A stretch of DNA of 64,000 nucleotides. Source: Nephromyces sp. MM_2019 (Eukaryota; Apicomplexa; Aconoidasida; Nephromycida). This document shows, one piece after another, positions 24,166 through 36,195 of this stretch (position 1 is the stretch's first letter; each line of letters begins with the position of its first letter). Made by a program: the position numbers and the translations under genes. The stretch lies in assembly GCA_015657535.1 (NCBI GenBank), contig JADHZB010001399.1, forward strand, positions 42,900 to 106,899, given 5' to 3'. Below the pieces are notes generated by a model that was not told the origin of the DNA, did no database searches, and was given only the letters and a program-made list of their open reading frames with translations.

Positions 24166-27100
24166 CTATGCGCCTTCGAACAAGATTATTTGGTTCCCTC
24201 GGTCTTCTGCTGTGCTTGTGCTGAGCACATGCAAAAGGGAGATTATTTTGCTTAGACACTGGCATGCCACAAGAGCTGAATCTGGTGCTGCTCGTGGTTT
24301 TACTTTCAAAATAGGATCTGTTTCATGCATAGCTCGAAGGGCTTGTACCAAAAATTTCTCGCGCTGCTTTGGATTCTCAAGTTGCTTTTTTCCTATAAAA
24401 AATTCGAAACTTTTTGGAGAGGAAGATTTTGATGTTACTCGAATTTAGAGAGCTTTTTCCTGTAGCCTCGGAATCCCTTGATTGTAGTTCTTGAAAGATT
24501 GAGGCATAGTTTACAACCGTGCGTCAATATTACTTATATTGTATTCTCAACGCGTACCTTTTGTCACTTTCATGAGATGTCTTTGCATGAATATTGGTGG
24601 ATTCCCGCGCGCAGGATGCCACATGTTTTAAAATACTTCTTAACAGCTCGCGACTTTCTCCGTTTATTTTAAGAAAATATTGGCTTGCAAGTGTATGCGG
24701 CTAGCAACAACTCATTTTCCCCATAAGGCCCCGCTTGTTAAAGATTTTCTGCCCTATTTTTTTGGCATTGAGAGTGTTACTTGTGGTTTTACGATCAATG
24801 ATGAGCTGTTTTTTTAGTCGTACTTACTTTTTCGGAATACTATCTAGGGGTAATCCTTGTTAGCATGTACAGTACATGTTACGAAGCCTCTTTTTTCCCT
24901 GACTTACGACAATACTAGGTGGTTTGTGCAAGGCATGGTTTATAGAACAGTGACTATAATTACGAAATTACCCTTAATTGGCAGTGAGTAAATGCGAGGA
25001 TTATTTTTTTTTCTTATTATCAGTAGTATTCACCCTCTAGATTTCACTGCTTGATTTTTTCCACAAGCGAATTTTAGCCTGGAAATTTCATCAATTAGCT
25101 CTTTTGATGTTTTTGTAATGGCGGATGAAACTTGTTAGCCAATATCCCATATTGAGGCTTTGTTCCTTTGACTTTCTGGAAGGATGTTCTTTTGATTACA
25201 AGGGCTGAAAACTACAAAGTCGGTGATTCACCTGCCCCTGCCCAGTTCTATGCCACCTGAATTTTTGAGGGATTGCCTTACCATGGTGAATTTTTTTACT
25301 CTAGAGGCTTACCTCTTGTTTCTTTCGGCTGCCACTATAATATGTGCTGGAAATAGTGTATGACCTTTTTTTTATATTGAGCGGATACGTGGATGCCATG
25401 TTTACCTGGAGAAGTTGTGGGGTTTTTTTTTAAATCATTATTTCTGCCCAGACACAATGCTTTCACAGTAGGGAAGGGGTAGACTTAAATGTTTCCATTC
25501 GAGCGTCACTTATTTGGGACCCCGTAATTCTGCAATTTCGCAGCGCACAGTGATGATCTGCCCTTAGTAGTACCTTTGTACGCCATTTCATATATTAGTC
25601 TTCCAAATGAACGAGTGGATGTAAAAAAGAAGTTACACCTGATGCTCATATTAATTAATAGGTATAAGTGGACCGCATAACTCCTATAAACAACCAGTAA
25701 ATTCGCCAACTTGACTTCCTAAAAACTATTAAGTTGCTTGATGAAATATGTGGTATGATATTCGCATGACGTGCTCTGATCATCTCGTGGGATATTTCCA
25801 GTTCGATATTGCCGCCTTTTAGCAGTTCTAGTCATCAGTTGACAGCTAACGTTCGTTCATGAATTTGCTATTTTTAAGGCCGGTTTTTCATAGAATAATA
25901 CCCCAAATCTTTCTGATCCCGTTATTGGTGTGGTCACCTCGAGGAATGTGCTGTTACAGCTTGTGCACGAAACTTAAGGGACTTTATTACGTGAGTATTT
26001 CAGTATTGTAGATGGCAAGTAAACGAGAAGTACTGCTGCATGATACTGTAAACCACCACACTACTTGCCAGGCAAGTTTCTGGTGCAAAAACCATTGTGC
26101 AAGGGTATCTCTACCAACTTTCCCTCAGTTTAAGAGAGGGATTTAAGTGTGTAAATGCTAACTTCAATTAATCACAAGTTTCTTGTATGAGTTCTTAGCC
26201 TTCGTGCTTGCCATTAGCTTCCACAGTTATAATTTCTGCCTTTAAACATCGCTATTTTTGTCATCTTAGGATGCCACTCGTAATTCAGCAAGCATGTCAA
26301 ATGAGCCCGCTGTGCACGAGCACATCCTTTTACTTTGCTAGGTAATAGCTTATTTTTTCAACAGCTTTCGAATAGTGAAACAAAATGAAGGGATGCGTAC
26401 GGTCAAATTTCAACTCTGAAACAGATTAAGGAAACGGAAAATTTTGGAAAGGAGAACTGCTTCTGAGAAATACGAACGGGCTTGTGCTTCCCTGCTATTT
26501 GAAAGCTTTGAGATATTAAAATATACCCTATTAGTAGTTTCTACATCTTCTAATGCTATGCGGCGTGCAATTAGTCACATCCAGAAATAAAAAAAATTCA
26601 GTGCTTTCCTCTGTATTCTTGCTATTGTCACAGTGGCTAGCATCATAATCTTAGGATTGATTTGTGAAACCGAGATACCTGGACAAGGTTATTCAGTAAA
26701 TGTGAATAAATGTTTGCTCCACCTGGCTCTATGAAACGATGTTGAGAATAAAGAAAGGGTGCCTAGCTGTATGCAGTGTTATAAGCCTGTTTCTGGGTTG
26801 TGCTGATATCGATTAAGCCCTCAAGCAATGAATTGTGTGCGCGTGTGGTTATTTTTCGCATACAACGAAGAATTTTGCTGGCTAAAACCCAAGATTATCG
26901 TGCGAAAGCTCTACGTGTACTCGATTCCGTTCAATAAAAGAAGTGTACACTAGTTTCTTGAACTATCAAAGATGAGCATATCAGGACCCTGGTATGATCT
27001 GAAATAGCGCTTTCGCTCAAGTTAGCAATGCAATGTTTATTGAATTTTGCATGCTATTGACGAAGCAACGTCGAGCATCATGTTAAGAGTTCACCCTGCC

Positions 27101-27854
27101 ACCCACAGTGCCACCGTTGGCAAAATCCATGTCTAAGGTGGCCACATGAAGCTTATTACCACTTTTCCTTGGCTCCAGTCCGTGTTGATACTGGCAAAGT
27201 TATTGGCATCCTGTTTTATAGCCTCCAGAAAATTTTCGTCCCATGAAGGTCTTCGCATAAAATTGATAAAAAAATTTGGTTTATCTTCCTGCATCGCCTA
27301 ATGAAGTTTTCTGCTATCCTAGCCCAATGCTTTCGGTCATGCCTTTTTTCCTGGCCACAACTCTCACCCTAATAACAGAATGCTCGTCGTGCCCGTAAAG
27401 TAAGGCATGCTAATCCACATGGGTAAGCCTTTGGGACCAGAGCGACTGTCCTTAAGCTCATTACATGGCGCTGATTCGCATACCACCGCCTCTCGCGAAT
27501 GGTTGCCATACAGCATATCTTCGAAAGGTCAAAGAGCGCTAAAAAAGCTTTCAATAATATCATAGCGCCAGTCGTGGCTTCCTGTTAGCTAATTCAACCC
27601 TCTACTTTTAGACGGATGAATTGACAGGAAGTAAGGCTAATTCCTAGAATACCATCAGCTTCCTTCAGCTCGTACGCAACTACATTAATGTGAAGAGTAC
27701 ATGTGGTGATGCGCAGCACGTTATCACGCTTTACAATTTCCATTGTGTTGTAAGCTGACATACGTGTTTCACCACTTTGCTTCTTTTGAACTTGTACCTT
27801 TGGGGCTACTTTGTATAAGCAGCGTGAGGATTTTGAGGCATCTCGACTGAGCAT
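24166..27854 (-). CDS. Unidentified multi-exon gene, divergent from the DRG1-type gene
   Basis: The candidate start exon opens at the ATG at 27854 (MLSRDASKSSRCLYK..., then VLRITTCTLHINVVAYELKE) and may end at an AAA|GTAGAG donor near 27604. A middle segment near 27535-27468 follows a CTTTTTTAG acceptor, reads LFDLSKICCMATIRERRW and ends at a CAT|GTAATG donor. A possible exon near 25650-25580 reads FGRLIYEMAYKG. The terminal exon, about 24409-24166, follows a TTTTTTATAG acceptor, begins KKQLENPKQREKFLVQALR, ends NQIILFEGA and has a TAG stop. The terminal exon is clearly protein-like. 'FGRLIYEM' recalls subdomain IX of kinase-like folds, but no catalytic loop was found, so I give no function. 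Joining these segments into one gene is inferred. The plus ORF 24155-24448 is taken as a shadow. Confidence 0.4.
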
Positions 27855-27963
27855 GCGGGCTTTTGCCTGTGTATTGAGGCTGGGACGTACGTAGAAACTG
27901 AGAGAAACGTACAAGAAAAGTTTAGAAAAGAAGTACTGGTTGAATCAATACCACCAATAAACA
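27855..27963. promoter_or_regulatory. Probable bidirectional promoter
   Basis: Only about 110 bp separate the ATG of the minus-strand gene (27854) from the ATG of the DRG1-type gene (27964). If both starts are right, this stretch and the untranslated leaders must hold both promoters. No TATA-type box is evident. The plus leader just before the start is A-rich (CCACCAATAAACA before ATG). Confidence 0.4.
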
Positions 27964-30900
27964 ATGTCTGTGGTCCAAAAAATAGCTGACGTCGAGGCCG
28001 AGATGGCCAGGACGCAGAAGAATAAGGCAACCAACTTCCACTTAGGGATTCTGAAGGCGAAGCTGGCGAAATTGAAGGCTCAGCTTATTGAAGGTGAGGG
28101 GGTTACGTGACGGAGGACACTATTTACGCTTGTTTAGGGTCCCCAGAGGTATGGAGGCGATGCTTTTCAAGGGGAGTTGTGAGGTTTTTTGAAATTTTTT
28201 CATGAAGAAAGCTATGAAGAACGAAAGCAAGTTTCATTAATTGCAATATTCGAAATTAAGAGGAAAATATTTTTTTTGCATGCGGGGACCTATAAGTTGG
28301 ATGCTTTCAGTCATTAATGTTGCATGCAAGAGGAGTATCATATCTTCTTGCTCGATACAATAGCTAAACCCCGGCTTGATATGCGTTAGTCCAGAAAGTT
28401 ACGGACTGTATCTATATAGATACGCAAAATTATAAACAACATCACGTAGCAAAGTAGCTGCGTCCTAGAAAGGCTGATAATCCGGAATTTTTATATAGAG
28501 GGGTAGCGTAGTCAGCTGGGGTGAGTATTATTAAAAGTGGTCAATGAGTTTCCCTTTCCTTACTTTTTATTCCCGTTTGATCCATCTGGTTTCATAGTAT
28601 TGCATTGTGGATACATGGTAGTTTGGCTCCCTTGTAGTATAAGCTTTGTTTTTATACATATCTTGAGAGTCTTGAAGATGTCATATCGGCCAACGCAGTG
28701 AAGTTTCCTTTCATCTTAGCTTTCGTTAATATCTAATAAACATGGTTTTCGTGTTCTTTTAACCTCTGCTGATATCTTGATATTTCTTTAGATTTTTCAT
28801 TGCTTTTGTTGGTTTTTCATATTGAAAAGTCGCTGAAGTTAATCAGAGAATTCTCATTGTTGAATTCCATCGCATACCAGGACTGTTGATTACATATGAG
28901 AAAACTCTTGTATTATATTTTTACCCGGAAATTTAAGTTTTTGTACTCTACTATATATGGCATTAATAAATGGGGCATATCTTTCCTGCCTTGATTTTTA
29001 CTCTGAGAGGTGCGGTGGCTATGCGTACTCCTCTGTTGTATACAGTCTTTTATGCCAAATTAAACTGCATTTTTCTTTATGTTTCGCTTATACCTACTTT
29101 TTGAAGATAAGGTGAGCACTCCCCTGATTATGCTCTTCAGTAATATTTCTGCAAAAAACGATAATCTTGTGAAGATAGAGGCATTTATACAAGTAGTGTT
29201 GCAAGCATGTGCCAAAATTCCGACGAACCTCTCAAAAAGAAATGCAGGGGAAAACCATTAAAATGCGTGCACTATAGGTGTCAGCTCAATTGTGTCTTTT
29301 GGCTTATTTTTGTCTTACTTAGGAAGCGGAAAATCCGGTGGAGGTGCTGGAGGAGAAGGTTTTGATGTTTCCAAGACTGGTCACGCTCGTGTCGGGTTAA
29401 TCGGTTTTCCATCGGTGGGAAAGTCCACGCTGATGAGCAAGCTGACTGGTACTTTTTCTGAGGTTGCGGCCTATGAGTTTACTACGTTGACTTGCGTCCC
29501 TGGTGTTTTTCAGTATAAAGGGGCGAAGATACAGCTGCTTGATCTACCGGGAATTATAGAGGGTAGGAAAATTTACCTATGCATTCTGAAAAGTTGAGCT
29601 TTTCATATAGTAAGCAGTTGTATAGGGTTTTGTGATGCTATATAGATGGTCAGAAGTTTATGGTTGTGTATGTGTTGATATTTTGAGTGTGTTTCTTATA
29701 TCGCCTCTCTCAAAGAGTTTATCCTTATCAAATTCTCGCAGTTGCAGATGGGAATTGAACTTTTTTTTATTTTTTTCACACACTTCATTTCAGTATTTTT
29801 AGATAGCCATTAGTAATTTTTGGATTCTATTAACGCTGCTGTTTAAAACTAGTTTATTCACGTTTAAGTGATGGGGATATCAAGGAATGTTGGGTGTGTT
29901 TTTTTTGGGTTAGGTCACCTGATGCCTTATTTTTTACTTGCTCCTTGCCAGCGTTTTGAATGAATGATTTTTTTTTTATTTTGATGAAATTTGAAAATGC
30001 TTTTTTGCCTCTTTAGCGTCTATCTATTCATCACTAAGCGCTATTTGTTTATCGTCCCATTTTATCACTCTGTGAAATTTTGAAGTCACTGCCTCTTTAT
30101 CCTCTACCTATTCATCAACTAGCGGTATGTGATTATCATCCCACTTTATCCCTTTACGTTTAAAGTTTCTCTATTTCGTATTTACTGCCTTATTTGTACT
30201 ATTGTCTTAATATGTGTGTATTTATCAGGTGCCAAGGATGGCAAGGGTAGAGGGAAACAAGTCGTAGCAGTTGCCAGGACGTGTGGCTTGATTTTACTCG
30301 TTTTAGATGTTACAAAACCTATAACTCATAGACGTATTATAGAGCATGAGTTGGAAGGGTTTGGAATACGGTTAAATAAGACTCCCCCAAATATAACTTT
30401 CCAAAAAAAAAGCAAAGGTTATTCTCTCGTTCTTAATGTGATAAGTAAATTTATTGAATGACGATTATTTGCAATCTTAAAAACTGTAATGAGCGATTGT
30501 ATGACCTGAATTATGCGTTACAGCACATTATTCAAGAAGGGACTTGTGTGCGCATGTGGGATTTTATGATAGTGTTTTCTTCAGTTTGAGCATTTTTTCG
30601 GTCTTCTGCTTATTCAGTAGTTGAGATGAGGTCTATGTACGTATCTTGTATGCTATTGTTTGCCTTGTGCTTAGATTTTGCGAAATCTTCTCCCTTTTTG
30701 GTGCTTTTTACAAGTTATTTTTGATTGTGCTTTCTTCATTAATTTGTGCTTCTTTGGTTGCAATTACTGCAGCTATTTTTTCTTGTATTATTCATTTCAA
30801 AACACAGTTTTTATAGCTTTGGCTATTGAGTTATCAGTAATCGATGCTGTTGCATACCAGAAGAATTATTTTCTGATGACTTCTACATACGCTTAGAATT

Positions 30901-32051
30901 TTGCTCGCTTAAGATGTTACTTCTCTGCTGACAAATTTTTTGTTTTAAATGTTTTTGAAGTTTCTACTCCTTCTTAGCAGGCTATCTTTATTGCGCACAC
31001 GCATAGTTGTTCAGTCTTACAGTTTTTTTATTCCTAGTGTGCTCAATTTTCCCTCCTTGCATATGAATAAATGCTTCTGCTCTGTTTAGTACCTCACTCA
31101 TATTTCCCGTTTATTTCGTGTCTCAGGTGGTATATCTATATCGCACACTGTCCCACTTAAGAATGTCGATGAAGAAACTATTAAATCAGTATGCCACGAG
31201 TACAGGATTAGTAACGCGTCAATTTCCATAAGATGTGATGCCACTATTGATGATATCATCGATGTTATTGAAGGGAATAGGCTTTATATACCGTGCTTGT
31301 ATATATTAAACAAAATTGATCAGATTACCATAGAAGATCTAGATATCATCTCCAAGTTACCTCATCACGTCCCAATTTCTGCGCATCATGAGGTAAACCA
31401 GGTGTAGGACGAACTCCATGGGTATCTGTATGGCATGTATGGGCATGTATGGGCGTGCTATATAGTCGTGGGTGAGTGAGAGCCGAAACTGCCAATTTTA
31501 TGGAGCTAAGATGCTTGCAATCTTGAGCATTCTCAAATGTGCTTAACCTTTTTGATTTTTGTTTTTCGGACACTGCTATCTCCCCCTTTTGATCGTACCC
31601 CGTCGCGTTTGATCCCTATATAATAGAATGAAAATTTCATTAGTATAGCAGTATGCTGGCTATTCACAATTTTTTCCACTGTAATTTTTGGAGTTGTTTC
31701 ATTCCATTTTTTCCTTGATGTTTTATTCGCCGTGCTACTTATGTTATTCTTCCCCTGCATCCTCTGCTATAGTGGAATTTCGACGCACTACTGGAAGATA
31801 TCTGGAAATATTTGGATTTGATAAGGATATACACTAAGCCAAAGGGACAAATTCCTGACTACACTGCCCCTGTAATTCTTAAGAACGAACAATCGAAGGT
31901 GGAGGACTTTTGCTTTCGCATCCACCGTAATCTTCTACAGGAATTCAAGCTAGCTATCGTATGGGGAAAGTCTGTTAAACATAATCCACAGAAAGTAGGA
32001 AAAGATCACGAATTAGAAGATGAGGATGTCGTACAAATTGTCAAGCGTTAA
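27964..32051 (+). CDS. DRG1: Developmentally regulated GTP-binding protein, DRG1 type
   Basis: Five exons: 27964-28093, 29323-29562, 30229-30417, 31127-31392 and 31773-32051. All phases close and the product is 367 aa, the usual DRG1 length. The N-terminal coiled region (residues 1-43, [20 protein letters not shown]) is followed by a Gly-rich stretch. The OBG/DRG GTPase domain has G1 GFPSVGKST (71-79), G3 DLPG (117-120) and G4 NKID (248-251), with [15 protein letters not shown] before G1 and FTTLTCVPG as switch region. The TGS domain fills about 290-367 ([17 protein letters not shown], then [13 protein letters not shown] at the end). DRG1 is a conserved cytosolic GTPase that binds ribosomes with a DFRP1 partner and supports translation. 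Intron 1 is 1.2 kb. Divergent from the unknown gene on its left. Very sure of the family. Confidence 0.97.
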
Positions 32052-32059
32052 GCGATATT

Positions 32060-35000
32060 GCCGGGCCTGTTGACTGGATAGCATCAGTCCATGTATCGGA
32101 AATGAATGCTTATGCCTTTAGAGGATTCTGCGCCTGTGTTTAGCATATATTTAAAGCTTACCTATTTTAGAAGTCTTAGCTTGGGAGTTTGCGCTTTTTT
32201 ATAGAGCAGCTTATGCTTTTCATAACTCTTTCGGAATATACGCAAAAGCATCGAAATATTATTCCGGCTAACTCCTTTTTTAGTTTATAGCATTAGTAAT
32301 TCGAGGAATAGCTTGTAAATTTTAAGCTGTTTTTGAAGTTTTACGTACCAAACGTATAAATTTACTGTGGTTGCATCTCTTTCCTACGGACCTTCCCCTC
32401 AATCCCATTCATATACCGATTCCCTCTCTTTTTGACAAGGCAGCATCATCTTTATTTAAAACCATCATCTGTATATTCACTAAATGGATATATCCTGTGA
32501 TGCTACTTTTACGTGTGTGACAGAATGCATGGACATGCTGTATAGGTAGTAGTCATACTTGACTATCTTCGTTTACTATTGCAGAATTTTGACAGTTTTG
32601 CATTTAATATATGCTTCTCAGTAAATGGAGTCGATGCTAGAGTTTAATAGGCGTATGTATGCAAGGTATAACTAGTTAATAGGCTGTTGCTTACTTGTTC
32701 CACCTGGTACTTTGGGGCTTATGTGTATGTGCATTCTTGCTAGAGAATAGCATTTTTATAAAAATGCTTTTAGGTTTTTTCAAGGCTTTAATTTTCTGTG
32801 TGCTAGTACTGGAATATTTTTTTGCAGAGCAACAGATGTAGCTCCTTGCTAGAGTTAAGTGCCATGGAAATTTCCTTCCGACGTTACGCAAGTGCTTTCT
32901 ATTTCGCGAGACTTTAAGTACGTGAAAACTTTTTTTGCGCACCCTTCCCATATCTAGTTACTGGGTGTATTTTTCAACCTTTCGGCGCTGTGTTGTCTGC
33001 TGCTTCAACAGTTAAGTATATATTTTGCGCAATTTGGCTTCTCAAAAATTCAGTCTCATTCGGTGAGTGCTACTCGAGCCCCGGTACTCCCTTTAAAAAT
33101 TACATCTCCTGACCGCATATGGAAAGTTTGTGTCTCTAAGCACGTGACTGATATTTGCGTTTTCGTGCTGAAAAATTTTCAGTGAAATTGCTTTGGATTG
33201 TAGCTAGTCCTTGTATGTTGTAGAATGCATATTTGCTAGTTTTTGCTAGGGGTGCTCTTCCGAAGGAGATGGCCATGGAGCGCTGAGTGGCAGGATAGGA
33301 TTTGCTGTTGCACATATAATTTTCATGGGGTTCTATGAGATGATGGAGTAGAATAGCGTATGCAACTGAGTTAAATATGGGCTAAATTTCCTAATTTTTA
33401 TTGATATCTTTTGAAATCATCTCACATCAGCAAGTCTCTCTGGTGGAGAGTATGATCTAATATAGAATAATGAATGTAGGTATTGATATAATTAGTAACA
33501 TGCAACTGGTAAAAATTTTTTTGGAGGAATATCTGGGCTTTAATTTGATGCTTCCAACATTTTATTTGCTGTTTCAGCATAATTTAGCATAAATGAGTGA
33601 GCAATAAGATATGCTCAGCTAAAATGCGAAAGAATTTGGCAAGCTATGACAATTTGCTACGGGCTAAGTATCATCAAAATTGAAAGAGCTAATTTTACAC
33701 ACAATCCTTATATACCCCCTGTCAGTCTCATCTGTTTTATTTCAACGTACTTATCTCACGATCAGTTTACAATGAGGCTAGATTTTTGGACTTAATTTGA
33801 ACCGCAGTTCTTCGTTTTCTATCAGACGACCCCAGTTTTAGCAAAAGCATGCAGGTGGTTATCTCGACACGCCGAATGATTTTTTTTCTACTCTTTTATT
33901 GATACACTGCACAAGGGAATTAATTGAATTAGCTAAATTTTGACGAAACTTACACGAATCTTAATTATTGCAGCAGGCGGGAAAGGTAAGAATTGTTTGC
34001 ACAATAGCAATTTTTATTCCAAAAATCATCGCCATGTAGTGTATAATGGCGACTGGTGGCTTTAGGAGACGGCTTATGCATTCTTGGGATGGTAGAGTTT
34101 AATTGTAGCCTTTCAAGGGGATGTTGTGACGTGCATAATTGTGATAAGCCTTGGTTCACATAGAAGCCTCATAGAAGTTGGCGGTTAATATACCATGCCG
34201 CAGCGCCATCTGCGAACTCGTGTAATAACTGGTACCTTCCCGAATATTTTCACTACCGGCCTGTAGAGCTAATGTTTCATGGTCTTTTACAGACCAGTGC
34301 ATACTCACCGGCATGCATTCTATGATGCAGGGAACAAGCTGGGTTGGTCTATTCTTAGTAGGCTTGTGGCATGTAGGGTGATAACTTCTCCATACATGTA
34401 GACATTTTTGTTATGAGGTTATGGCTGCGTCATAATGAGAACAAAGCCACCTTTTCATCCCTTTTATAACTTTACTGGTTGTTTCATACTGCAGTGGCTT
34501 GCTTATTATGCCAGGCTCTTTTAGAATTCAGAGTTGCGACAAAAAAATTAATCCTGCAGTTCATAATAACAGCCCGCGACTCCTCAAACAGCCAGATATT
34601 CCAGCCGTCCAGATAATCGCAGACTACTTGCTCACCTGTACATTGCATGTGATGTTAGAGTAAGAGAAGATATTTTTTCCTGCATTATTTGTCACTACGT
34701 TAATAAAATTAACCCTCCCCCGCAGTGACACCCGTACTTCTAATTAACTTTTTCGTTGCGGCAGCCTGATACCATACGCATGAAATGAATTGTTGAAGCT
34801 TGGCTAAGCTATGTCATTTGTCTAGCCGATCTCTTGTATGGCAATACACAACGTTCTTTAGCCTATCTTCAAATAAATATTGAACTGTTTCAGTTCAGTT
34901 AAACTCAAGTTCTTTGCGCAATCACGGGGGTATTTAATAACCAATGTGCAGCCGTAGATATGCGTAAGAACATAGCACGATTGTCTGCTGTTGAATGCAA

Positions 35001-36190
35001 ATAGTGATAATCTTCTAGGGTGGCAATATCCAGTATAAGATGGAGATAATGCGCCGCAACAAAAAATTACTTGCTAGATAAGCATCAGAATGAATGCTAT
35101 TGCTGCTGAATCTTCATAACCGGTGTTCGGAGTACACTTCCCTATGACGAAAATTTGTTGCGGTAACACCCTGTACGGCACATGGTTTTCCTTCTAGGGC
35201 ATGAAAGTAATTGGACTCTCCCGTAGTTGTAAAAAAGGAGCTACAGGTAGTTCAACCTAGAAAGAGTGACATTTTTAGGAAATTTAATGCTGCGCTACCA
35301 AGCGAGGTACCTTGTTACTCTCTAGTGAATACTAAATCCTATCTTAATTCAGCTTGTACATTCAACGGGGGCGATCTCACCGGAGTTACGCCTATACCTC
35401 AATTTATGCGATTCTACAGTTTTCTGGAAGGTTCAAGCCTGGCTACGAAAGGTTCCTAGTGCCCCACGCAATGACCTGATGGACGTGGCGGAATGGGCTC
35501 GAAAACCTGCAGAATAATGCGGTTGTGGATGCTAAAGGCACTAAGAAAATATTGAAGACAACTTCTTTTTATATCCTTCCGTTCTCATTTGCGTAAGTTA
35601 GGTGGCGGTTTTTTACGTTGTTAACTGACACAATCCACTACAGAATTGAAACAGCACGTATTCGACTATAACCTGTCTTGAAGCTCTACCAGCTGATCTT
35701 GCTACCAACAATTTTTTCAGTTTTACCTGATAGTAGCACTCGCAAAATTTAACCTGGTTAACTTGGTTTGTGTAGTTTGATTAGATTTGTCGGTAGACAT
35801 CAGAAGCATCTCTGCAAAAAAAATTATTGCGTATCCTCAAGCAAGAGAAAGCCTTCGATTCATACTTTCTTCGGGCAGCTTTGATGCCGTAGCTTCAAAT
35901 TTTCACACTAGCATGATACTTCGTGATATTTCATCTGTTTAGATTTTTCAAGTATGCGAAATTACGCCTAGCAAGTGCATATCAATATTCCACCACAAGA
36001 TGCAGATTACTACTTTGAAATGCATGCTTATCGCAGTAATTAATGAGAAATCTTTGCATTGTGCATAGTATTGGCAATGCGAAAACGAAATAAGCTCAGT
36101 ATTAAACTGTATCATATCAGCTTCATTGATATATATGCTAAATGTGAGATGAAGCAAGAAATCGTTGAACTGCTGCAGCTTATAATTCTG
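32060..36190. other. No confident gene over about 4 kb
   Basis: T-rich at first (3' region of the DRG1-type gene). Two ORFs have protein-like composition but no clear start or splice context: minus 33965-34159 (opens at GTG; LCTSQHPLERLQLN) and plus 35211-35459 (opens at TTG; KSDIFRKFNAALPSEV, then GGDLTGVTPIPQFM). Either could be an exon of an unrecognised gene. The last few hundred bases should hold the CK1 promoter. Confidence 0.4.
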
Positions 36191-36195
36191 CAACA

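Noticed and set aside
24155..24448. Plus ORF of 97 codons starting with ATG
   Set aside because: It is opposite a minus-strand exon with better composition (ENPKQREKFLVQALR) and an acceptor and stop; the plus frame is rich in Cys, Phe and Ser, as a shadow would be.
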